Below the pieces are notes generated by a model. That model was not told the DNA's origin and did no database searches. It worked only from the letters and a program-made list of their open reading frames with translations. Below, in pieces: positions 1 through 9,800 of a stretch of DNA of 11,214 nt (position 1 is the first letter of the stretch; each line of letters starts with the position of its first letter). The position numbers and the translations under genes are program-made. The stretch is from Caldisericota bacterium (lineage in GTDB: Bacteria > CG03 > B21-G15): the NCBI GenBank assembly GCA_003650255.1, contig QMOP01000025.1:1-11214 (forward strand), in the 5' to 3' direction.

Positions 1-1
1 A

Positions 2-784
2 TCAAACACAGTATTTGGAGCAAATGATGAAACACCTTCATGGGTATCTGTTACAAATGGAGGCAATCCATCAGTTACAGGAAGATATATTCAGTGGATG
101 AGCACATTCACAACAACAAATTCTACAACAACACCGGTCCTGCAGGATATAACAATAACATATGTTTCGCCTCCAAAATCACCCCAGATAAATTATGTAA
201 GTGCAACCTATAACAGTATAACCTGGGGTTGGATAGATAATTCTAACGGTCAATATGAAGAGGATGGTTTCAGAGTGATCAGTTCTACTGGTGGTGTTTT
301 GGTTGAATTGAGTCAGGGAACAACCTACTGGATAGAAACAGGACTTAATCCCAATACTCTTTATACAAGATATATTCAGGCATATAATGTTGCAGGAAGT
401 TCAAATTCTGCCACAAAAACAAAGTGGACACTTCCTGCTATCTGGCAGGAAAACAGTGTAGTAAGAACAGGTAATTTTTCTTTTTGTGCAGATTCAAATT
501 CTGACTGGACGTGGCAGGTTCCTGTAAAAGGTGGAAGTTCGGTTCAGGTTAATGTTTATATGAAATACAATTCCTCTTATGGTTCTTCTCAGAAGCCCAG
601 GATAATCTTATCAAATCTTGGGGTTAATTCTTCTGCTCAGATGAGTGCAGGACCTGATACATGGGAAAAATTGACTGTCTCTGGCACGCCGAGCAGAGAT
701 GGAATTTTATTTTTAAGAGTTACTACTTTTTCAACAAATCCAGATGCAAGGGTTTACATTGATGATGTAGAGGTAGTGCAGTGA
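2..784 (+). CDS. C-terminal part of an FnIII/jelly-roll surface protein (5' truncated)
   Basis: The frame is open from the first complete codon (base 2) to TGA 782-784, giving 260 visible residues; the true start lies upstream. The ATG at 98 sits inside a beta-strand (RYIQWMSTF) with no ribosome site and is an internal methionine. Three parts are seen. Residues about 1-56 look like the last strands of a beta-sandwich ending in TPVLQDITITY, as often found in bacterial extracellular proteins. Residues 57-145 are an FnIII domain with the B-strand Trp (SITWGW) and the E-F signature GLNPNTLYTRYIQAYN. Residues 146-260 are a jelly-roll-like domain ending IDDVEVV, typical of carbohydrate-binding-module-like folds. 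No membrane anchor, sorting signal or dockerin follows, so retention at the surface, if any, is by another route. It is probably exported, though the N-terminus is not seen. Ligand and function are unknown. Confidence 0.88.
   Translation, partial: SNTVFGANDETPSWVSVTNGGNPSVTGRYIQWMSTFTTTNSTTTPVLQDITITYVSPPKSPQINYVSATYNSITWGWIDNSNGQYEEDGFRVISSTGGVLVELSQGTTYWIETGLNPNTLYTRYIQAYNVAGSSNSATKTKWTLPAIWQENSVVRTGNFSFCADSNSDWTWQVPVKGGSSVQVNVYMKYNSSYGSSQKPRIILSNLGVNSSAQMSAGPDTWEKLTVSGTPSRDGILFLRVTTFSTNPDARVYIDDVEVVQ
170..436 (+). other. FnIII domain of gene 1
   Basis: The domain runs from PPKSPQ to the TLPA linker. It closely matches domain 1 of gene 2: both have SITW/SIKW followed by W(I/L)DNS, then TTYWIETGL(N/S)PNT, YTRY(I/V)QA and VAGSSNS/VVGSSNS. 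The two genes therefore share recent ancestry over this module. Confidence 0.85.
437..781 (+). other. C-terminal jelly-roll (CBM-like) domain of gene 1
   Basis: About 115 residues. Key points are SVVRTGNFSF near the start, MKYNSSY in the middle, DTWEKLTVSGTP and the final strand VYIDDVEVV. The TWE...TVSGTP and YIDDV pattern is common in carbohydrate-binding-module-like beta-sandwiches, but no ligand can be assigned. It aligns along its whole length with residues 19-132 of gene 2. Confidence 0.7.
770..774 (+). promoter_or_regulatory. Shine-Dalgarno site for the giant gene, inside the end of gene 1
   Basis: GAGGT ends six bases before GTG 781 and matches the anti-Shine-Dalgarno core. It decides the start: the only other close candidate is TTG 799, which would cut the signal peptide, and the first in-frame ATG is at 958, inside a folded domain. 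An in-frame TGA at 763-765 blocks any start further upstream. Confidence 0.75.
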
Positions 785-834
785 AAAGATATTTATGGTT
801 GAGTTTTATAATTTTTTTTCATACATTAGGAGCT
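781..834 (+). other. Sec-type signal peptide of the giant protein
   Basis: A charged start (M-K-R) is followed by a hydrophobic core, YLWLSFIIFFHTLGAVV. Cleavage after A18 (L-G-A) is plausible but the exact site is uncertain. There is no lipobox cysteine, so it is not a lipoprotein. The gene encodes a run of eight T at 812-819 within the core. Confidence 0.75.
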
Positions 835-3800
835 GTTGTTTATAAAGAAACATCTGTGGTTAAGAGAGGAAGTAGTGGTTTTAGAATAGAGGGAGACACC
901 TCTGCAGTTTTTAACATTTTAGTTACTACTAATGTGAAAGTAGAAGTTAAAATCTGGATGAGATATAATTCTTCTTATGATACTTTAGATGGTTATCCTA
1001 CAGTCAATCTTTATGGATTGGGTATTAATTCTACAGGAACAATGTCAGTTTCTGCTGATACATGGGAGCTTATTACAGTTACAGGAACACCCGCAGGCGA
1101 AGGGGTTATCACTTTAACTGTTCGTTCCTATTCTAATGCTGCTGGAGCAATATTATATTTTGATGAGATAGTTGCAGTTTATCCGGATGGCTACTGGAAT
1201 AATTTTTCAACCACCACTACAGGAGGAGGTGATTATTTTATAGATGGTGAACCAGCAAAAACATTATTTAACACTGAAACTCCTCCAAGGATGTATACAG
1301 GAAGCGGAGATTATTTTTCCTGGACATCATCCGGAGCACCAAAGTTTATATATCAGAAATATTATCATATTCCTAATATGCCTCTGAATTTCTCTGCTGT
1401 GGCACTTTCTGATAGTTCTATAAAATGGAACTGGTTGGATAATTCATCTGATATCAGGCAGGAAGAAGAATACAGGATATACTCTTCCACAAATGGTTTG
1501 CTTACCACTGTTTCTGCTGATACCACTTACTGGATAGAAACAGGTTTAAGTCCCAATACCACTTATACTCGTTATGTTCAGGCATGGAATGTAGTTGGAA
1601 GTAGTAATTCTGTTATTCTGTCGCGATGCACTCTTGCAAAAACGCCTCTTGCTCCAACTCTACAGGCATTGAGTGGCAGTTCAATAAGAGTTGGAAGACA
1701 GGATGATGGTAATCCTTCCACTGTTGAGTATGCCATAAAAGTTTTAAAATCAGGAACTACTTATTATGTTCAGGAGAATAATACTTTAGGGGCCTCCAAA
1801 GTATGGCAGACAGCATCCACATGGGCGTTTCCTGTTGATGTAACGAGTCTTGATGGAAATACGAATTATACATTTAGTTTAATAGCAAGGAATTATGAAG
1901 GAATAGAAGTAGAAGGTCCTTCTGCTTCAAAAGCAACTCTTGCAAATCAGCCAACAGCAGAACCGTTTAACACAGTTGAGACCACCACTTATTCAATAAC
2001 CTGTCACTGGGGAGCAAATGGAAATTCAGAAGGAACAACTTATAGATTACAGGTTTCCACAGTAAGTAATTTTTCTGTTATACTTGCAACCTATACCACC
2101 ACAAATCTCAGTTATGAAGTAACAGGACTTGAGGCAAATAAAGGATATTATTTCAGAGTTTGTGCATTGAATCTGGAGGGAGAACCAACGGACTGGACAA
2201 ATTTAACTCCAACAGATGCAGAATATACAAGGATAGAATCTCCTCCTCAGATAACATTTGGCGAGATTACAACTACTTCAATTCAGATAGATTTAAGTGG
2301 TTATACATTCTCAAATTTAACAAGTGGTTCATCAGGTTTATTATTTGAGGAGACAGGATCAGAAGGAAGTCCATGGAACAGTGGCTGGATAACAAACAAG
2401 GTCTTCACAAGGCAGGAAAATTCACCTTTAAGTGCTCCTGCTTTAACTCCAAATACAACATATTCATTCACAGTGAAAAGCAGAAATTATGATGCATTAG
2501 AAAACCCTGCAGTAGGTCCTGTAATAAAAGCAACAAGAATTGAAGCAGTTGAGAGTTTAGATTTTATAGTTGGAAGTAGTTCAATAGGAGTAAAAGCAGT
2601 TGCAGTAGGAGGGAGTTTTAGTAATTTAGATAAGGGAGAGAGCGGGATATATTATGCGATTTGTAAAGATACTTATAGTTTTGGGAATATAACAAAATCA
2701 AGCTGGGTATGGGTAAAGACAACTGACTGGTATTATTTTACAGAATGTCCTGCAGGAACACCGTTACAGCCAGATACAACTTATTATATAATATCAAACT
2801 CAAGGAACTATGATGGATTATGCAATTCAACCACAACTGTTTATACAAAATGGACACTTGCTGAAGTTCCAGCCAAACCTCAGGTATCCCCGAAAGCAGA
2901 TGGAGGAGAGACAAAAATAGAGTTTACAAAAGGTCCTGATGGTAATAGTGATTATACAGAGTATGCTGTAGCAGTATCAAGTGACAATTTTGTTACATAT
3001 AAGTGGGCAACAGCGAGCAATCCATCTACATTGGTAGATACACCGCAATGGCAGGAGAAGTATTTATGGGGGAATCCGCATGTTATAGAGGGACTTAATC
3101 CGAACACAACCTACTGGGTAAGGATAAAAGCGAGAAACAGAGCAGGATATGAAACAGAATTTAGTGCAAGTGGTGTAACAGTAACATTTGCAAATGTTCC
3201 CTGGAATGTAGAAATAGGGTCACATAATATTCAGGGGTTAGATAAATTAGGAGTAACATGGGAGGGAGATGGAACAAGGTATTATGTAGAATGGTCAACA
3301 GCAAGTGATTTTTCAGTTATAAAAGGTTCGAGTGGATGGATAAGTAATTCAAGCTGGACAATAACAGGGTTGGATATTGGAAGAAAGTATTATGTAAGGG
3401 TAAAAGCAAAGAACAGAGTGGGAGTTGAGACAAACTGGTCAAATGGTGGTAGTGATTACTGGGTGAGTTTTCTTGAGGATTATGGATATAATTACACCTT
3501 AAGCACATATCCAGTATTGGTAGGATTCAGTGAAGTAGAAGAAAGAAAGATAAGGATAACCTGGAGTTATAATGGGAATCCAGATACAACCAAGATAAAA
3601 TATTATATAGAATGGTCAACAGCAGGATATGGTGGGGTGGTATGGTATAATTATGGATGGGATAGCACAGATACCTATAAAGCTGGAAGCATTCAACCGT
3701 TAGAGAGGGACAGGATTTATTATTTTAGAGGAAAATCCAGAATAGGAGATGACGTTGTAGGATACAGGGAAAGTGTCTGGAACAACTTAGGGACAAAATG

Positions 3801-6800
3801 CACATTAATAGAGGCACCTGGAGCAATAACCACGACAAATATACAGCCAAATCAGATAACATTGAATACAAGTTTTGAATATTCAGGGGATAAAATAGGG
3901 AGTGGCAGTGATGAACCAGGAGGAGATGGGGTGAGATTCTGGTGTATAGACAGTGGAGTAACAGAGGATAGTGGCTGGATAGACAGTTTAAGCTGGCAAA
4001 CATCGAACAATTTAAGCAAAAATACGACATATCATTTCAGAGTAAAAGCAAGGAACAGCGAGGGTATAGAGAGTATAAATCCGAGCACATATACAGTTTG
4101 CACAGCGATAGAGGTTGTAAATGACGTAGAAGTATTAAGTATAAAGGTAACAACAATAACAATAAGGTTAAGGTGGGACCCGGGTAGTGGTGGAGAGACA
4201 TTCAGCAATTTAACATCATCGAGTTCAGCAATAAGGATAAAAGTGTTTGACAGTGCATCATACAGTTTTGGAGATAGTGGTGCGAAATATGACAGTGGCT
4301 GGAAACAGGATAACAATTTTGTGGAAGTAACAGGATTAAAAGCAAATACGACATATTACATATATGGGAATTCAAGAAATCAGTTAGCTCAGGAAAATAC
4401 TGCCTATGGTCCTAAGATAGTGGTTACAGAATGTAACATACCGGGTGCGCCGACACTGGATTATGAGACAACGAATCAGATAAGAATAACATTAACCGGA
4501 ACAACATCAGGATCAGAATATGCGATATCAGTAAGCAGTATAAATCAGAGTGGAGTATATTATGAGCAGGCAGACGGGACAATAGGGAATCAGGAAGTAT
4601 GGAGGACAGAAGCTGAATGGGGTTGGGATGCGAATGGATATAACACATTAGTAGGGCTTACACCAAATACAAGCTATTATGTATGGGTAAAAGCAAGGAA
4701 CTATGCAGGAAGTGAGACACAGTTTGGGCCAAATAGTGTAAAATGGACTAAGATAAGAAACGCGAAGGAGATACAGGCACTTGAAATAACGACGGGGACT
4801 ATAAAAGTGGAAGTATTGAGTGACAGGAATGATGGGATATTTGAGAATTTAGGTGAGGGACAATCACACATAAGGGTAAGCACATCAACAAATCCGAGCT
4901 GGTATGATGCTGGAGAGTATTATATAATAAGTTCAACGCAGGTATTTGAATTTTCAGGATTAAGACCGAATAAGAAATATACAATAAAAGCAAAGGCATA
5001 CAATGGAGCAGGGGTTGAATCAAGTGGAGAACCTGAGACAACAGTAGCAACGAGGATAGAGGTTTCAACATATGTAGTAATTGGGAATGTAACAGAGGAT
5101 TCAATAGAGGTAAGAGCAGGAGGGGTATTTACAAATCTGGATTTGGAGCAGAGTGGATGGAGTGTATACTGTGTTGAAAAATCAACAGAAAGTGGATTTT
5201 ATCAGGATTATGTTTTTCATACATTTACAGGACTTGAACCCAATACAACATATCATTTCAAAGCAAGAACAAGAAATCAGGATGGATTACTGAATAACTG
5301 GAGTATAGAATATGCTACAGTAACAAGAGCAAAGGCAGTGCAGGTAGCACCTTCATTAGTGGTAATAGACACAGGAAGTATAAATGTAACATTCAGTGAC
5401 CCTGGAAATCCTTCATATACAGAATATTGTATTATGGTAAGTTCTGATAACTGGGTAACAGCAAAATACGTGAAGGGAGATGGGACACCTGGAAATACAA
5501 AAGTATGGAAGACAAGAAGTGAATGGGGAGGAGACAGTGGAATAGATGTAAAAGGATTATTACCTAATACATTATATAGGTTTAAAGTAATAGCAAGGAA
5601 TGAATCAGGAATAGAGACATTACCAAGTCCTGAGGCAAGCAAATACACATTGATAGAGAATCCGGAAGGATTAAATTTTGAAGTATATGTAACAAGTGTA
5701 AGGGTTTCTGCGGTTGGAAAGATAAGCAATTTAGATGAAGGGAATTCAGGGATATATTTTAAGAATTTGACAACAGGTCAGATTTCGAATTCTCCAGCAG
5801 GCTGGCAGCAGATGACCTACTGGATAAATGATTCTCTTCTAGCAAACTCAACCTATTCCTGGACAGTAAAGACAAGGAATGGAGACGGAGTGGATAATGG
5901 TTTTATAGTTTCTCAGATTACATCTACCTGTATAGAACCACCAAGTGGAATAACAGTGGTATCAGTAAGTAATAATTCTATAAGTGTTAAACCGAGCAAT
6001 GTAAGTTCTCTTACAAATCTTAATGTTGGATTAAGTGGGTGGAAGATAAAAGTAGATGATGGAATAAATGTAACAGAAAGTAGCTGGCAGAACACAGAAG
6101 TTGCAATAAGCACCTCGGGTTTAAAACCGAATCAAGAGTACACATTTTATGCAAGGACCAGAAACAGATATGGTTATGACCCGGTTGGCTGGGGAGTGAT
6201 GACGACGACCTATACATATTGTAATATTCCTTCCTCACCCACAGTTGAAGCAGTAGCAGGATATAGTGACAGGTTAAGGATAAAGATAACAACAGTAACA
6301 ATAAATGGGAATCCATCGATAACAGAGTACATGGTAGAGATACATAATCATGATTTAAATCCAAACTGGGAAACGAATACGAAGTACATATATCAGGCAG
6401 GGGATGGGAAATATTACATGACAGATTATGTAAGTTCAGCTACCTGGAAGACAAGGTCTGGTTGGGGAGGAGATAGTGGATTTATAGTATTGGGGTTAGA
6501 ATCAAATACAAATTACGCTGTGAGGGTGGTAGCGAGGAACTATTATGGAATTCAGACGCAACCAGGAGAGGATGTAATAGCAATGACATTACCATCTAAA
6601 CCAGCAAATCTTGTAGCAGAGCCAGAGAGTGGTTATGAGACAACAAGGATAAGGATAAGCTGGCAGAGTGATGGATCAGAATTCTGGGTGCAGTATGCTA
6701 CTTCATCTTCAGGGATATGGAAAGACCTTTACAAATGGAACTTGACAGAGACGACAACAGTTCATTACGACTTAGGTCCTGACACTCACACTTATTACAG

Positions 6801-9800
6801 AGTAAAAGCAAGAAACACAGATTTAGAAGAGACAGAGTGGAGTGATGTGGTATCAACTTATACATGGGCAAATATACCCGGAGCAGGAGTTCTGAGTAAT
6901 CCTACAACCTATTCGTTATTGCTTGACTGGGGAGAAAATGGCAATCCTTCCACAGTAGAGTATTATGCAGAGATTTCAATAGATTCAACAACATGGAGTT
7001 CTGTAGCAGGCAGTAGTGGTTGGATATCTACTTCTTCTGCAACTATTTCAGGATTATCTGCGAACACAAAATACTTTTTCAGAGTAAAGGCAAGAAACAG
7101 GGCAAAAGTGGAGACAGAATGGAAAGAAGCAAACACAGAAGGAAAATATACAAAGATAGAGAGTCCGAGCGGTATAGAATGGATATGGATAGGAATAAGT
7201 AGTATTTCATTAAGAGGATCTGGTAGCATAACGAATTTAAGTAAAGATAACTCTGGTATAGAGTTTAAAAATTTAACAACAGGCACCTCTTCCTTATGGA
7301 TACAGACAAATCAGTGGATATGTGGAGGTTTATCTCCAAATGCAACTTACCAATTTTCGATAAGAACAAGGAATGGAGATGGACTGGCAAATGATTGGAT
7401 AACAGGTATTACTACAGCAACAAGGATTCAGAATGTAGAAGGTTTAGAATTTATGGTTTATACAGGTTCAATAGGAGTAAGGGCACAAGGGACATACAGT
7501 AATTTAACAGTAGGGTCTTCAGGATTAAGATATTACGAAGTAGAAACAAGCAGTTATTCTGAATGGAGGCAGGACCAGAGTTACTGGTATTTAGAGGGAC
7601 TTGAACCTGCGAAAAAATATACTTTCAAAGGGAAGAGCAGGAATAGATATGGACTTGAAAATGACTGGAGTATAGGGTTTACAACAGCAACACTTGCAAG
7701 GAGCCCATTAAGTAGCAGTCCAGTAGAAGTAACTTCAAATACAATTACAGCAGCCTGGAGTGAAAATGGGAATGTGGAGGCAAATTACGAAGTTCAGTGG
7801 TCTACTGCTGTGGATTATTCTGTTTATAATTCATCTAAGGGAATAACAGGTAATACATATAAGATATATGGATTAACACCGAATACTACTTATTATATGA
7901 GGGTAAGGGCGTATAATCCATATGGTATAGAAACAGAATGGGAGGAATTGCCTGCTACTCTTACAAAGATAGAGGAGCCAGGAGGGATGAATTTTGTGGT
8001 ATATACTAATTCAATAACAGTAGAGGCAACAGGAACTTATACAAATTTAAGTTTAGGAGAGAGCGGAATAAAGTTCTGGAATTTAACGAATAATACAACA
8101 AGTAGCTGGCAGAAGGTTTTGATATGGAATTCTACGGGATTGCAACCAGCCAGGACATACACATTTAAATTAAGGGCAAGAAATCAGGCCGGGATTGAGA
8201 GTGGAGAGATCACAGAATCCACAAGTACACTTGCAGTTGTTCCTGGAGTAAATGAGTTAGTTGTCCTTGGAACAGGAACAATAAAGGCACAATGGACAAC
8301 AAATGGTAATTACAGTGCTGAATATTTAGTTGAAGTATCGACAATAGGGTTTGGCAGTAAAAAGTTGGGTGATAGTGGATGGATAACAGGAGTAAATTAT
8401 ACTTTTAATGGACTGGAGGCAAATAAGAAGTATTATGTAAGGGTAAAAGCAAGAAACCCTGATGGAATAGAGACCAACTATACGAATTTAGGTTCAAGTT
8501 ACACAAAAGTAGAGAATCCAGCAGGGCTTAGTTTTGTAGCTGGAATTACATCTATAACAGTTCAAGCAGTAGGAACAATAAGCAATCTGGGAGATGGAGT
8601 TTCAGGAATACTATTTCAGAAAGCAGAGGATGACAGTTTCTTAACAGAATTGAGTTCAACTTCATGGCTTATTACAATATCAACGACATTTACAGGTTTA
8701 AGTCCGAATGTAACCTACTTTTTCAGAGCAAAGACAAGAAATGGAGATGGAGTTGAGAATGATTTTATTGATCCGGTTTCTAAAGTTACATTATGTGAAA
8801 AACCGGGGAAAGTGACGGTATCAAACATAACAGGAACAAGTATGGATATAACGATAAATGGAGGTAATAATTCAAGTGGGACAGAATACGCAATAAAAGT
8901 GATAGAGGTAGAAGGGGCGACTTATTATGTTCAGACAGATGGAGGTTTAGGGAGTAATGAGACATGGCAGACTATAGCAGGATGGGGGAGTCCATTTACA
9001 GTAAAATCATTAAATGGAAATACACAGTATAGTTTTATGGTAAAAGCAAAGAACTATGAGGGGATAGAGACAGAGTATGGACTGGCAGTAACAAGTTCAA
9101 CACTTGCGGATATTCCTGGCCAGCCATTATTAACTGTGATATCAACAGCAGTTATAAGGTGTGTAATAGATGAGGGGACGAATTCATCTGGGACAGAATT
9201 TGCGATAGCAGTATCTTCAGATAACTGGCAGACAGTAAAGTATGTTCAGGCAGATGGAAGTTTAGGGGAGAATGAGGTGTGGAAGACAAAAGAGGGGTGG
9301 GGAGGGACGGTTGGGATAGATGTATATTGTAATCAAGCAAATAAAAAATTCAGTTTTAAGGTAAAAGCAAGGAATAAAGATGGAATAGAGACGGATTTCA
9401 GTTTAGAAAATTCTAAGTATACAAAAATAGAGACACCCGATGGAATAGATTTTGAGGTTTATTTTACCTCAATGAGAGTAACCGCGTTAGGAAGTTTCAG
9501 TTATAATGTAGGAGATTCATGGATACAGTTCAGGATAGGTAGTAATGTAAGCGATTGGCAGATGGAAAATAATTATGTATGGACTGGATTAGAAGAAAAT
9601 ACCACTTATCAATTTTATGTAAGGACAAGAAACAGTGATGGAAGTATAGTAAATGACTGGGTAGGACCTGTAACAAAGGCAAGCAGGATAGAAGAAGTTA
9701 CCTTATTAGAATTTAATGTCGGAGTATCAAGTATAGGCGTAAGGGTAGGAAATACTTTAAGTAATATTACATCCGGGAATAGTGGGGTATGGTATGGAGT

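Noticed and set aside
98..784. ATG 98 as the start of gene 1
   Set aside because: The frame stays open back to base 2 with coherent beta-sandwich sequence, so this methionine is internal.
770..790. Genes 1 and 2 as one gene split by a frameshift or programmed slippage
   Set aside because: Gene 2 begins with a ribosome site, a start codon and a signal peptide, and its first domain repeats rather than continues the last domain of gene 1.
2160..2348. 62-codon + strand frame
   Set aside because: Out-of-frame reading of domains 3-4; no ribosome site, and the product has no domain-like character.
5277..5729. 150-codon open frame on the - strand
   Set aside because: It lies wholly antisense to FnIII domains 13-15, has no recognisable domain or ribosome site, and its Leu/Ser/Thr/Pro-rich product is what the reverse complement of this purine-rich repeat coding gives.
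7020..7202. 60-codon + strand frame with a Lys/Arg/Glu-rich product
   Set aside because: Out-of-frame reading of domains 19-20; the charged composition comes from AGA/AAA/GGA-rich codons read in another phase.
4042..9374. Recurring GTAAAAGCAAGGAA(C) (4042, 4687, 9361) as a DNA regulatory or recombination site
   Set aside because: It is always in frame and encodes the FnIII VKARN strand; variants differ at synonymous positions, so it is explained by protein conservation.
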